64,000 nucleotides of DNA from Prodigiosinella confusarubida (GTDB lineage Bacteria > Pseudomonadota > Gammaproteobacteria > Enterobacterales > Enterobacteriaceae). The stretch's first letter is position 1. The number at the start of each line of letters is the position of its first letter. The stretch is taken from positions 248,001 through 312,000 of the forward strand of contig NZ_CP025085.1 in the NCBI RefSeq assembly GCF_002847015.1, in the 5' to 3' direction. Position numbers and translations under genes: made by a program. The notes beneath the pieces are model-generated. The model had not been told where the DNA came from, searched no databases, and saw only the letters and a list, made by a program, of their open reading frames with translations. This document shows positions 8,288-17,609 of this stretch, one piece after another.

Positions 8288-9958
8288 ATGTCTGCCGTAT
8301 CCACACTCGATTTTGACCCCCGACTAACGCCAAAAGCTGATCCGGCGCTGCTGACGATCGACAGCTTGCAGGTGGCACTGCCCTCTGGCGGGGATCGCGC
8401 TGATGCGATTGAAGATCTGTCTTTAACGCTGCGGTCGGGACAAACCCTGTGCGTAGTGGGGGAGTCAGGTTCCGGCAAATCAGTGCTGGCTATGACGCTG
8501 ATGGGCCTGCTGGACGCTGAACTGACTGTGCAGCAGGGCACGGTACAGTTGGGGGATACCCTGCTGCTGGATCAAGGGCGTTATGCGGCATCGTCCGTGC
8601 TAAAAGCATTACGCGGCGAGCAGATCGGTATGGTGTTTCAGGAACCTATGACCGCACTCAATCCGGTGGTCACCTGTGGCAAACAACTGGATGAGATGTT
8701 ACGTGCGCACAGCCGGTTATCGCGCAATGAGCGTCTCACCGCCATTCTGGCGATATTTGCCCAGGTGCAATTACCCGATCCTAAACGCATCTACCACAGC
8801 TACCCGCATCAGCTCTCCGGTGGACAGCGCCAGCGCATCGTGATCGCGATGGCGGTGATCCTGCGACCGCGTCTGTTGATTTGCGACGAACCCACCACCG
8901 CGCTTGACGTCACCACTCAGAAAGAAATTCTCGGACTAATCCACGAACTACAGCAGAAGAACGGCTGTGCAGTGTTATTTATCACCCATGACATGGGCGT
9001 GGTGGCGGAGATTGCCGACACGGTGCTGGTAATGCATTTGGGGCGGGTGATCGAGCAGGGAGATGCCATGCAGGTGCTGCGCCAACCGGCCCGCTCCTAC
9101 ACTCGGATGCTGCTCAACTGTGTGCCTGATGGCGTGCCGCGTCGCACAGGCGACAAACAGCGTGGGCAGCCGCTGTTAAGTGCCGAGTTGGTGGCAAAAA
9201 GCTACGTCCGCCGCACGCTGTTAGGACGTAGCCAGAGTGTCGCGGCCCTGCACGATGCCAGCCTGGCGGTCCACTATGGGGAAACCGTGGGTGTCGTCGG
9301 TGAGTCCGGTTCTGGTAAATCTACCTTTGCACGCTGCCTGATGCGGTTAATTGATCCCTCGGCGGGGGTAATTCGCTGGGGAGAGAAAGAGGTGCAATCT
9401 TGCTCGGAACGCCAATTGTGGTCACTGCGTTCCCGGGTGCAGATGGTGTTCCAGGATCCTAACCGTTCCTTCAACCCCCGCCGCACCGTAGGCTCATCAA
9501 TCTGCGAAGGGGCCATCAATTTCGGTATGAGCCGAGAGAGCGCGTGGGAACTGGCGGAAACCTTGATGGATCGGGTGCGGTTGCCGCGCGATGCGTTATC
9601 TCGCTATCCGCGCCAGTTTTCTGGTGGTCAGCGTCAGCGATTGGCCATTGCCCGCGCACTGGCGTGTCAACCACGGGTGCTGATAGCAGACGAAGCGGTA
9701 TCTGCGTTGGACGTCTCAGTGCAGCAACAGATCCTCGCGTTGCTGGAAGAGATCCAGCGCGATTTGGGGCTGGGGATAGTGTTTGTCACGCATGATCTAC
9801 GTGTTGCCGCCCGTTTATGCGATCGGCTGATTGTGATGCAACGGGGAGAAATTATCGAACAAGGGCCGACTGCCGAACTGTTTGCTGCGCCACAGCAGGC
9901 GTATACGCGCAGTCTGCTGCAAGCCATGCCGCGTTGGGAGGCGGCGTCGACGCCTTAA
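8288..9958 (+). CDS. Fused double ABC ATPase (DppD-DppF type)
   Basis: 556 residues containing two complete ABC ATPase domains, as in GsiA and YejF: Walker A GESGSGKS in each half, signatures LSGGQRQR and FSGGQRQR, and Walker B segments ([24 protein letters not shown]), each followed by a His switch. One protein therefore supplies both nucleotide-binding domains of the importer. GGAGG 5 bases before ATG 8288 makes this the start; the ATG at 8264 would add 8 residues. Confidence 0.9.
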   Translation: MSAVSTLDFDPRLTPKADPALLTIDSLQVALPSGGDRADAIEDLSLTLRSGQTLCVVGESGSGKSVLAMTLMGLLDAELTVQQGTVQLGDTLLLDQGRYAASSVLKALRGEQIGMVFQEPMTALNPVVTCGKQLDEMLRAHSRLSRNERLTAILAIFAQVQLPDPKRIYHSYPHQLSGGQRQRIVIAMAVILRPRLLICDEPTTALDVTTQKEILGLIHELQQKNGCAVLFITHDMGVVAEIADTVLVMHLGRVIEQGDAMQVLRQPARSYTRMLLNCVPDGVPRRTGDKQRGQPLLSAELVAKSYVRRTLLGRSQSVAALHDASLAVHYGETVGVVGESGSGKSTFARCLMRLIDPSAGVIRWGEKEVQSCSERQLWSLRSRVQMVFQDPNRSFNPRRTVGSSICEGAINFGMSRESAWELAETLMDRVRLPRDALSRYPRQFSGGQRQRLAIARALACQPRVLIADEAVSALDVSVQQQILALLEEIQRDLGLGIVFVTHDLRVAARLCDRLIVMQRGEIIEQGPTAELFAAPQQAYTRSLLQAMPRWEAASTP

Positions 9959-10022
9959 CCCTTATTTCCCACCGTCTTGAGTGAAACGAAAACGTTCAAT
10001 TTGACATGTACAGGATACTGTA

Positions 10023-11498
10023 ATGATAAAGACCGTAATGAGCTGGGATGAATGGGCCGCATGTGATGCGACCGCAATGGTAGCGTTGGTGAAAAAAGGG
10101 GATGTCATGCCGGCGGAGTTGGCGCAGCAGACGGCGCAAGCTACGGCTCACGTCAATTCTCACATTAGTGCTGTTGTAGAGCTGTTCGATGATGCTATCA
10201 CCGTGCCGGAAACCGGCGGCACCCGGCTTGATGGCCCGTTTCGCGGCGTGCCTTTTTTGATAAAAGATCTCGGACCCGGGGTAAAGGGACGCCTGCAAGA
10301 ACAGGGCTCAAAATTTCTCAAGGGTAACAGATCGACTGAAGACGCCTTTCTTACAACAAAGATCCGCGATGCCGGGTTGAATATCATCGGGCGCACCACC
10401 GCGCCAGAATTCGGCGTCTGTGGTTCAGCGGAAAATCCTGATATTTATGTCACGCATAATCCCTGGAACCCCAACTATACGACCTTTGGTTCTTCCGCTG
10501 GCGCAGCTGCATCGGTCGCGTCGGGTATCGTTCCCCTTGCCCATGCCACCGATGGCGGTGGTTCGATTCGTATTCCTGCCGGTTCTCATGGGTTGATTGG
10601 CCTTAAAAGCACCCGAGGTGTTTTTTCTATTGCTCCGGGGCTATCTGACATTACCGGCTACGTCTCGACACAAGGCTGTATCAGCCGCACCGTCAGAGAT
10701 TCGGCCCTGTTTATCGACAGTTGCCGTGGAGGGGCGCCGGGGGAATTTATGCCCTACTGGAAGAGCGACGAACCCTATACCGAAATGATTAAAAAGGATC
10801 CGGCCTCACTGCGTATCGCGGTGTCCCACCAATGGGGGCAGTATAGCGCCGATCCGCATTTTGTCAGCGAACTGGAACGTACGGTGGCATTGTTACAGGA
10901 ACTGGGACATCAGGTGGAATGGGTGACGCCCGATATTGATTTCGACGCGGCGTTCCGGGCACAGACCGCCTGTTATATCAGTAACTTTGCCCAATTTATC
11001 CAGCGATTGCTGGAGAAAAAAGGACTTTCCGCACCGCCTGAGGATCTGGTTGAACCGATCAACATCAAGATCTGGCAGAAAGGAATTGATATGTCCTACA
11101 GCGAACGCTGGAAAATGCAGGATGTGTTCAATAGCACATCGCGCACGCTGGGTCGCTTCTATGAACAGTGGGATATCATTTTGACGCCGACCTTCTCAAA
11201 ACCGACGCCGTTGATGGGCGAGACAAAATACCTCACACTGAGCGATAACCCCGATGTGCTTGGCTGGTTCTATGATCTGTGGGATATCTTCTCCTATACA
11301 CCGCTCGCCAGCCTCACGGGTACGCCCGGCATCTCTATCCCGCTGGCCTGGCAACAGTCAGGTGTACCACTCGGAATGCATTTCCAGACCCGTCAGGCCA
11401 ATGACGGCGTGTTATTGCAATTGGCGGCACAATTAGAACGTGCGTTGGGGGGATGTTTCCTCAAAAATGCACGGCCTGCTGTGCATGTGACTCAATAA
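10023..11498 (+). CDS. Amidase (amidase-signature family)
   Basis: 491 residues. The catalytic Ser-cisSer-Lys triad is visible: Lys in PFLIKDLGPG, the cis-Ser in TTFGSSAGAAASVASG, and the nucleophile region GGGSIRIPAGSHGLIGLKSTRG. There is no signal peptide, so it is cytoplasmic. It follows the ABC importer by 64 bases in the same direction, suggesting that the imported compound carries an amide which this enzyme hydrolyses. Amidase-signature enzymes include GatA-like, nylon-oligomer and aryl amidases, so the substrate stays open. AGGA lies 7 bases before the ATG. Confidence 0.87.
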   Translation: MIKTVMSWDEWAACDATAMVALVKKGDVMPAELAQQTAQATAHVNSHISAVVELFDDAITVPETGGTRLDGPFRGVPFLIKDLGPGVKGRLQEQGSKFLKGNRSTEDAFLTTKIRDAGLNIIGRTTAPEFGVCGSAENPDIYVTHNPWNPNYTTFGSSAGAAASVASGIVPLAHATDGGGSIRIPAGSHGLIGLKSTRGVFSIAPGLSDITGYVSTQGCISRTVRDSALFIDSCRGGAPGEFMPYWKSDEPYTEMIKKDPASLRIAVSHQWGQYSADPHFVSELERTVALLQELGHQVEWVTPDIDFDAAFRAQTACYISNFAQFIQRLLEKKGLSAPPEDLVEPINIKIWQKGIDMSYSERWKMQDVFNSTSRTLGRFYEQWDIILTPTFSKPTPLMGETKYLTLSDNPDVLGWFYDLWDIFSYTPLASLTGTPGISIPLAWQQSGVPLGMHFQTRQANDGVLLQLAAQLERALGGCFLKNARPAVHVTQ

Positions 11499-11522
11499 CG
11501 ACGCTAACGATAAAACACCATT

Positions 11523-11570
11523 TGCACCTTAAAACGAGCACTATCGTCATAATGCCCGTTTTAAGGTGCA
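11523..11570. terminator. Long inverted repeat between convergent units
   Basis: Perfect 14-bp arms (TGCACCTTAAAACG at 11523-11536 and its complement at 11557-11570) enclose a 20-base loop, between the amidase gene and the end of gvrC. It lacks a long U tract. A bidirectional terminator or a protein site is possible; the outer TGCACC/GGTGCA resembles NtrC half-sites but the spacing is too wide. Confidence 0.5.
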
Positions 11571-11625
11571 GCGTGTCAGTAATTCCCCCCGAAGAAGCAG
11601 AGCGTTGATTAAGCTAGCGACGCAA

Positions 11626-12009
11626 CTACTCGCTCGGCTGTGATAGTGTCTGTAATGTTTTCAGCAGCTCTTTATTGGTAAAAGGCTTCGCCAGAAAACC
11701 GCAGATAATGCCTTCAACGATAGCATGGCGAATAACCGGATCATCGTAATAGTGATAACCGGAAACCAGCACTACACGCGGTCTTCGCTCTAGCAAGGTA
11801 CTGGCTCGACGCGCCACTTCCAGACCGTCCATATCCGGTAACTTGGCATCTAAAAACACAAAGGAAAAATTGCCGGTCATCAGCTTAACGCAAGCATCTT
11901 CCCCACTGTAAGCGGTAATGACACTCATGCCTTGTGATTGAATAATATGGGAAATGGCCCAACACATGTCAGGTTCATCATCAACTATCAGAATGGGTGC
12001 GTTCATCAT
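11626..12009 (-). CDS. gvrC: GvrC, stand-alone response-regulator receiver
   Basis: 127 residues from ATG 12009 (ATGATG; 12006 is equally possible). It is a bare CheY-like receiver: acidic pair in LIVDDE, phospho-acceptor Asp54 in VFLDAKLPDMDG, and Lys in FLAKPF. There is no output domain. The start lies one base after the gvrB stop, so the pair is coupled. From memory, gvrC is the last gene of the Serratia 39006 gas vesicle locus and is needed for vesicles. With no DNA-binding domain it may shuttle phosphate between GvrB and GvrA or act as a sink (inference). Confidence 0.85.
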   Translation of the reverse strand: MMNAPILIVDDEPDMCWAISHIIQSQGMSVITAYSGEDACVKLMTGNFSFVFLDAKLPDMDGLEVARRASTLLERRPRVVLVSGYHYYDDPVIRHAIVEGIICGFLAKPFTNKELLKTLQTLSQPSE

Positions 12010-12010
12010 T

Positions 12011-13471
12011 TTAGAGTATAGGTAAGGTAACAATAATAGTGGAACCTTCACCCAGACAACTCTCTGCCTGTATGGAACCAAGGTGCTGTTGGATAATGCT
12101 GTAACAAATGGACAAACCCAAACCAGTACCTTGGCCTACGGGTGAAGACGTGTGGAACGGATCGAAAATTTTATCCAACTCGCCGGCGGGAATGCCTACG
12201 CCAGTATCAGAAATACGCACAATAACCCGGTCTTCAAAGGTCTCTACCGCAATACTTAACACACCGCCTTCCGGCATCGCATTAATGGCATTAAGAAAAA
12301 TATTCATGAACACCTGTTGCAGTAAGCCCGACACACCTGACACCAATATATTTCCTTTTTGCAACGGCAACAGGATCTGAATTTTCTGCACTTTGGCCTG
12401 GTTGGCGATCAGGTCGATAGTTTCTTTCAGCACCGTGATCAGATTGACCTCTACCATTTCGGTATCGAGGGAAGAACGGGCAAAACGGAGTAAATTCTCA
12501 ATGATGGCCGAGGCTTTTTGAATGTTAGTCTGTATTTTTCTTGAACACTCTTTATGAAATTCAGCCGTAATCTCGTCTTCCAGCAAAAATTGCGCCGCTG
12601 AAGAACAAACAGCAAGAGGATTACGAATTTCATGAGCGATACCGCCCGCCATGACGCCCAACGCGGTCAACTTCTGTGATTGACGTAATTGCAGTTCCAA
12701 TTTCCGACGTTCAGCCAAATCACGACCGACAACTACGGTGCCCACCGTTTGCCCATAGTCATCCTTCATTGGTGAAAATACCCAGGAAATCAATATGCTG
12801 CCACCATTGTTAGGCGTTAATAAATGAAATTCAGTCGTATGTGATTCATTGCTGTTCTTCATACGCATGAAAATCAGACGCACCGCCTCCTTTTGGTTGG
12901 TATCGCAGAACTCAAAAAAGTATCGCCCATAGACTTCATGCGTGGGTAAACCTGACAGCTTTTCCGCCGCTGAATTCCACGTCAATATGCATCCTTCAAT
13001 ATCGGTCGAAAGAACAATGTCGCTGGCGTTTTCTACAACTGAAGCGAGGTGCCGTTCTACTCGATGGACTTCTTCAGACAGGCGAACCTGCTCGGTGACA
13101 TCCTCCATGAACAGCATAATCTGGTTAATGGGGATGGGTAGAATAGAATAGTAATAAATCCGAATCGGTACGCCTGGCGCACGGTAGGTCATTTTCTGAC
13201 CATTAACGGGTAATCCGCTACGGAATACATCCCGGATATGTGCTTCAAGACCCGTATTTTCCAAAATGACGCTCGGAAAGACGTCCGATAACGGGCGACC
13301 AATTGTATCCGGGTTGCCGCGATGACCCTTGATTAAAAAATTCTGATTGACTGAAACCACATGCAGTTTCTCATCCACCATTAACACGGAAGAAGGAATT
13401 GCATCCAATAGCATGTTGTAAAGAAGTTCAAAGTGGTTTTCTGACTGCTGTTCAAAAGGATTATCTGACAT
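12011..13471 (-). CDS. gvrB: GvrB, PAS-domain sensor histidine kinase (NtrB-like)
   Basis: 486 residues with no membrane segment. Two PAS-like domains (about residues 15-120 and 135-250) are followed by a HisKA/HATPase core: phospho-His in AGGIAHEIRNPLAVC, the N box around FMNIFLNAINAM, and ATP-lid motifs SDTGVGIP and GTGLGLS. This is the architecture of cytosolic NtrB-type kinases, which sense redox, oxygen or small ligands through PAS. It should phosphorylate the NtrC-like GvrA and/or GvrC. AGG lies close before the ATG. Confidence 0.9.
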   Translation of the reverse strand: MSDNPFEQQSENHFELLYNMLLDAIPSSVLMVDEKLHVVSVNQNFLIKGHRGNPDTIGRPLSDVFPSVILENTGLEAHIRDVFRSGLPVNGQKMTYRAPGVPIRIYYYSILPIPINQIMLFMEDVTEQVRLSEEVHRVERHLASVVENASDIVLSTDIEGCILTWNSAAEKLSGLPTHEVYGRYFFEFCDTNQKEAVRLIFMRMKNSNESHTTEFHLLTPNNGGSILISWVFSPMKDDYGQTVGTVVVGRDLAERRKLELQLRQSQKLTALGVMAGGIAHEIRNPLAVCSSAAQFLLEDEITAEFHKECSRKIQTNIQKASAIIENLLRFARSSLDTEMVEVNLITVLKETIDLIANQAKVQKIQILLPLQKGNILVSGVSGLLQQVFMNIFLNAINAMPEGGVLSIAVETFEDRVIVRISDTGVGIPAGELDKIFDPFHTSSPVGQGTGLGLSICYSIIQQHLGSIQAESCLGEGSTIIVTLPIL

Positions 13472-13491
13472 GGTAGCCTGTCGTTAACAAA

Positions 13492-14160
13492 TTAGCTGGC
13501 GAAGTTATAGGGAGGCCAAGGCCCACTGATAACCCCTATATCCGTCATGTTGTTGGCCAGAGTATTAAATTGGTCGCGAAACGCCTGTAACCCGGTTCGT
13601 GGCACCAGATAGCTCAACAGGTAAGTCCGCTGACCATTAAACATACTGATTTCCGCGCAGTGTCGGCGATACAACCCCGTAAACGCATTATTCAGTAGTG
13701 CAGCCTGCCGTTCAGCGTGTTCAGGTACGGCATAAGCGAGTTTTCGACTCCGCAAATAGTCCAGACCACTCGCTTGCGGCGTAGTAACGGCATTATCCTC
13801 AGCCGACGCCAGGGATAACCGAATACCCATTTCGTCACAATTTTCCAGCTCAACCAATTGCGTTTGATAATGTGCCTCATGGTTGAGTAAATGCTGTGTT
13901 ACCGCATCTTCATCTGCCAACACACAACCATAACGAATCGGAATAATCGTGGTCTGTTGATGAACATGCATTATCTGTTGGCCAAAAGCCAACGCTGCCG
14001 CGGGCTCGCGACTGACGTCTGCTTCACAAGGCTTGACCAGCGCCGCCAACGTTGCCGCTTTAACAAGCTGCATCGGCTCTTCACCGGCGTGCGGCGAACC
14101 GTCTGGTTCAAGCGCCAGTTGAGTATCCTCGGCAACAATGCCGTACAGTAGTAAGCTCAT
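13492..14160 (-). CDS. gvpF3: GvpF3, GvpF/GvpL-family gas vesicle protein
   Basis: 222 residues with GvpL/GvpF hallmarks: N-terminal LLYGIVAED strand, the central region with PIRYGCVLADEDAV, and the C-terminal YLLSYLVPRTGLQAFRDQF and ISGPWPPYNF motif that closes the family fold. GvpF-type proteins bind GvpA and help nucleate the shell. The ATG overlaps the gvpF2 stop (ATGA), so the two are translationally coupled. It ends 20 bases before gvrB. Confidence 0.9.
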   Translation of the reverse strand: MSLLLYGIVAEDTQLALEPDGSPHAGEEPMQLVKAATLAALVKPCEADVSREPAAALAFGQQIMHVHQQTTIIPIRYGCVLADEDAVTQHLLNHEAHYQTQLVELENCDEMGIRLSLASAEDNAVTTPQASGLDYLRSRKLAYAVPEHAERQAALLNNAFTGLYRRHCAEISMFNGQRTYLLSYLVPRTGLQAFRDQFNTLANNMTDIGVISGPWPPYNFAS

Positions 14161-14945
14161 GATTCGTCAGGTTGGCAAAAACTGTAGGCTGCCCACGGGC
14201 CTGTCACGCGAAAACTAAAACCGTAAGCTTCATAGCGTTCAACAATGTCAGCAACCTGCTGTTGAAACGCGGCAACGTCCTCCACCGGGAGTAAATACGC
14301 CCAATGCAAAATTTTATCGTCCAACAACCGACGTGAACGGAAATCACGTACCAAAGGATGTAATTCGTTCTGCATGGCAGTCAAAGCATGTGCCAACCAG
14401 TCACTCAACTCAGTGGTTAACCTGCGGCGTAATTTCTGCTCTTCCAAATGGCGGCGGCCTATGGCTTCGGGTAGGCAAAAGCGACCGGAGTCCAGACCTT
14501 CGGTGAATAAAACGTCAACGGCCTGTTTACGATCCAGTGTCGCTTCCAGTGCCCATTCCTGACAGCCGGTTATGCGACGTAGCGACACAAATACGTCAGT
14601 AGCGCGGCTTTTCATTTCCTGTTCCAACGCGTTCTGACTGGAAAACAGCGTGCCGAAGGGCAAAGGATAGACCGGACCTTGGGCCATCAGGCTGTCAATA
14701 ATCTGCGCATGCCGACAAATACGCGGCGTTAGCCAAGTGACATTCTGTACATTGTCTTCACCCTTTTCACCCGTGAAATCGGAGAGTGCCACTGGGCTAA
14801 TCACCGCATTCAATCCGGCACATTGATGTGTATTAATCGGATGCTGATTATCAACGCCCAAAATTGGCGGTGCGGCTAAATCGGGCAACGTCAGGCCATA
14901 CAGATAAATGGCCTGCTCAGTCTGTGCTTCTGTGTTCATCGTCAT
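14157..14945 (-). CDS. gvpF2: GvpF2, GvpF/GvpL-family gas vesicle protein
   Basis: 262 residues. It has the same family marks as its neighbour (IYLYGLTLP, VYPLPFGTLFSSQNALE, YLLPVEDVAAFQQQV, VTGPWAAYSF) with extra material in the middle. ATG 14945 overlaps the stop of the Cdc48-like gene (ATGA); an alternative ATG is at 14939. It is one of three GvpF-family paralogues in the locus, which probably make different contacts during assembly rather than being redundant (inference). Confidence 0.9.
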   Translation of the reverse strand: MTMNTEAQTEQAIYLYGLTLPDLAAPPILGVDNQHPINTHQCAGLNAVISPVALSDFTGEKGEDNVQNVTWLTPRICRHAQIIDSLMAQGPVYPLPFGTLFSSQNALEQEMKSRATDVFVSLRRITGCQEWALEATLDRKQAVDVLFTEGLDSGRFCLPEAIGRRHLEEQKLRRRLTTELSDWLAHALTAMQNELHPLVRDFRSRRLLDDKILHWAYLLPVEDVAAFQQQVADIVERYEAYGFSFRVTGPWAAYSFCQPDES

Positions 14946-17104
14946 GCATCATCGCCAAACATTTCGGCAATCACTTCAGCAAAATCATGCTGTTCAATGC
15001 GTACCGTCAGCGCCACAGGGGTTTCTCCTACCGTTGACGGGCTCAGAACAGCCTCTTCAGACTGCTGGATTGCACGACGCAATGCCGCTAATGCGGCACG
15101 ATTACACACCGCGGCCAATTCTGCACCGCTGGCACCATCACAACGTTCTGCCAAATCGTCAGCATGAATATTGTCACCCAGCGGTTTATTACGTAAATGC
15201 ACCGCCAGAATCTGCCGACGGGCGTCCTCGTCGGGCAGGCCCAATTCGATTATTTCATCAAAACGTCCTGGTCGCAGCATCGCGGGATCGATCAAGTCCG
15301 CACGATTGGTCGCCCCCATAACGAAAACACCTTTGAGTTCTTCCAGCCCATCCATTTCAGATAAGAATTGGCTCAACACCCGTTCTGCGACATGTGAGTC
15401 GATAGCGCCCTCGTTACGGGCAGGAATCACAGAATCGACTTCATCAAGGAAAATAATGCAGGGCGCAGCCTGACGAGCTTTGAGAAACAGCTCTCGGACA
15501 CCTTTTTCCGAATCACCGACATAACGCGACATCAGCGCCGGACCTTTAACTGAAATGACATTAACGCCACTTTCATTAGCAACGGCTTTGGCGATCAGCG
15601 TTTTCCCAACGCCGGGAGGCCCAGCTAACAGCAGACCTTTAGGCGGCTTAACACCCGCTTGTTCATAGAGCTCAGGGTACTTGATAGGCCACTCGACGGA
15701 TTCGATCAATCGACGGCGTACGTCATCCAAACCGCCGACATCTTCCCAACGCACATCGGGAATATCGACGAACAGCTCACGAATCGCTGACGGTGATACT
15801 TCACACAAGGCGGCACGAAAATCATCCATCATCACCGTTAATTCGGCCAGACGATCATAAGGTAGCTCCGCCGAACTGAAATCGATCTCAGGCAGTAAAC
15901 GGCGTAACGCACTCATCGCGGCTTCACGGCATAACGCTTCCAGATCGGCACCGACAAAACCGTGAGTGATATCGGCAAGCACGTTCAGATCGACATCAGC
16001 ATTCAGCGGCATTCCCGTGCTATGAATTTCGATAATCTCGCGGCGACCTTCACGGTCTGGAATAGGAATGCTGATTTCACGGTCAAAGCGTCCCGGACGG
16101 CGCAACGCGGGATCAATCGCATTAGGTAGATTGGTCGCGGCAATGACAATGACTTTGCCTCGATTCTTGAGACCATCCATTAATGCGAGCAGTTGCGCAA
16201 CGATACGTTTTTCTACATCACCGACGACCTTGTCGCGGTGTGGTGCAATAGAGTCAATTTCATCCAGAAAAATGATACTTGGCCCTTTGCGTCCGGCTTC
16301 CTCAAAAATTTTGCGTAAGTGGGCTTCACTTTCACCATAAAACTTATGCACAATTTCCGGGCCGCTGATGGTAAAAAATTGCGCATCGGTTTCTTGCGCA
16401 ATAATGCGGGCGATGAGGGTTTTACCACATCCCGGGGGACCAGAGAGCAGTACACCTTTGGGGGCATCTATACCTAAACGTTCAAAGACCTCAGGATAGC
16501 GTAATGGTAATTCGATCATTTCTCGAATACGCCGCACCTGGTTTTTAAGGCCGCCAACATCCTCATACGACAAACGTTGTGTGCTATGACTCGAATTCCC
16601 GACAGCATTTGATTTGCCAATCACCAGTGTCGTGGTCGGATCAATCAGTACCGCACCATCAGGTATGGTGCTTTCGACTTTAAAATCAGCAGAACGACTG
16701 CCAAACAGGTGCGCGCGCAGCAGATCGCCTTTCTGTACGGGCAACCCATCGAGCAGGCTACCGATATAATCCAGGTCACGTTGGTTGGGCGTAATCGTGG
16801 TGGGAATGAGGACGATCTGTGTGGCGTGTTTGCAGGAAGCGGGTTCAATCTGCACTTTTTCATCTAAACTCAGGCTGGTATTACGCCGCGTCAAACCATC
16901 CAGTTGTACGATGCCTTTATTCCGCATATCGGGATAAGTCGGCATCAATTTAGCAATCCCGGTGCCTTTTTTACTGGTTAACTGCACTATGTCACCGACA
17001 GCCAGATTTAACCTGGCCATATCGGCCGGATCTAAGCGAGCATAACCGCGCCCAGCATCCTTTGGCAGAGCCTCGGCGACCTTGAGCTTGAGTTCTTCAG
17101 ACAT
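14942..17104 (-). CDS. gvpZ: Cdc48/VCP-like double AAA+ ATPase of the gas vesicle locus
   Basis: 720 residues with the full Cdc48/VAT plan. The N-domain is a double-psi barrel (GRGYARLDPADMARLNLAVGD) followed by the substrate-recognition lobe. Two AAA domains follow, with Walker A GPPGCGKT near residue 220 and GPPGVGKT near 493, Walker B IIFLDEIDS and IIFLDEVDS, and arginine fingers in both second regions of homology (ALRRPGRFDR, AMLRPGRFDE). Cdc48 proteins unfold or extract proteins from complexes. Position matches gvpZ of Serratia 39006, so the symbol is position-based. A role in remodelling GvpA aggregates or vesicle turnover is inference. Confidence 0.85.
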   Translation of the reverse strand: MSEELKLKVAEALPKDAGRGYARLDPADMARLNLAVGDIVQLTSKKGTGIAKLMPTYPDMRNKGIVQLDGLTRRNTSLSLDEKVQIEPASCKHATQIVLIPTTITPNQRDLDYIGSLLDGLPVQKGDLLRAHLFGSRSADFKVESTIPDGAVLIDPTTTLVIGKSNAVGNSSHSTQRLSYEDVGGLKNQVRRIREMIELPLRYPEVFERLGIDAPKGVLLSGPPGCGKTLIARIIAQETDAQFFTISGPEIVHKFYGESEAHLRKIFEEAGRKGPSIIFLDEIDSIAPHRDKVVGDVEKRIVAQLLALMDGLKNRGKVIVIAATNLPNAIDPALRRPGRFDREISIPIPDREGRREIIEIHSTGMPLNADVDLNVLADITHGFVGADLEALCREAAMSALRRLLPEIDFSSAELPYDRLAELTVMMDDFRAALCEVSPSAIRELFVDIPDVRWEDVGGLDDVRRRLIESVEWPIKYPELYEQAGVKPPKGLLLAGPPGVGKTLIAKAVANESGVNVISVKGPALMSRYVGDSEKGVRELFLKARQAAPCIIFLDEVDSVIPARNEGAIDSHVAERVLSQFLSEMDGLEELKGVFVMGATNRADLIDPAMLRPGRFDEIIELGLPDEDARRQILAVHLRNKPLGDNIHADDLAERCDGASGAELAAVCNRAALAALRRAIQQSEEAVLSPSTVGETPVALTVRIEQHDFAEVIAEMFGDDA

Positions 17105-17111
17105 GACTGCC

Positions 17112-17594
17112 TCATTTTCCTAATTTGACTTCCAAAATGCCATTACGGCAAGACCGTTCCATCGCCTTGTCATCGAATGAGCACGGCAACACGATTTCTT
17201 TATGATATTTTTTACTGCCTCTTTCCGAGTGTAACGTCAGAATGTCGCCATTCAATTCGACTTGCACATCTTCATCAGCGACCCCCGGCATTTCTGCCAG
17301 TACCAGCACATGATCACTTTCTTCGATAACATCAACCAACGGTTCAGACACTTCCTGCACTGTAGCTTCCCCGGTTTGCTCATCCCGGCGTATGTTGCCA
17401 AAAGGTTCTACCCGATTTTCCTGGTTTCCATCCAAACCCATCTTGATGGAGAAACCATACACGGCTTTGGCATTCTTACCGTCGTTCGTGTCAATATCGA
17501 ACGCACCGCTACGCTTTATCTGTTCGCCGGTTTCAACCAATTTTTCCACCAGATCGCCCAAACCGCGCAAAATTCCTTCAACATTCCCTGTCAC
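17112..17594 (-). CDS. gvpH: GvpH, Hsp20-type chaperone-like gas vesicle protein
   Basis: 160 residues from GTG 17594. The N-terminal GvpH segment is followed by an alpha-crystallin domain (PLVDVIEESDHVLVLAEMPG, then GDILTLHS and the C-terminal IL motif GILEVKLG). Small heat-shock folds of this type keep hydrophobic Gvp proteins soluble. The start is a real problem. The only well-placed ribosome site (GAGGT) leads to ATG 17617, which reads MSSKKK and then stops, because a run of ten A (17599-17608) puts it one frame away. A -1 shift or an eleventh A joins it to this frame. Otherwise GTG 17594, overlapping that stop (GTGA), must restart translation. Confidence 0.85.
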   Translation of the reverse strand: MTGNVEGILRGLGDLVEKLVETGEQIKRSGAFDIDTNDGKNAKAVYGFSIKMGLDGNQENRVEPFGNIRRDEQTGEATVQEVSEPLVDVIEESDHVLVLAEMPGVADEDVQVELNGDILTLHSERGSKKYHKEIVLPCSFDDKAMERSCRNGILEVKLGK

Positions 17595-17598
17595 ATCA

Positions 17599-17608
17599 TT
17601 TTTTTTTT
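17599..17608 (-). repeat. A10 homopolymer in the gvpH start region
   Basis: Ten A on the minus strand, three codons after ATG 17617. In the sequence as given this ATG stops at a TGA (17593-17591) after eight codons; a -1 shift or one extra A opens it into gvpH. Runs of A this long are known sites of RNA polymerase slippage and of replication slippage. Confidence 0.85.
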
Positions 17609-17609
17609 A

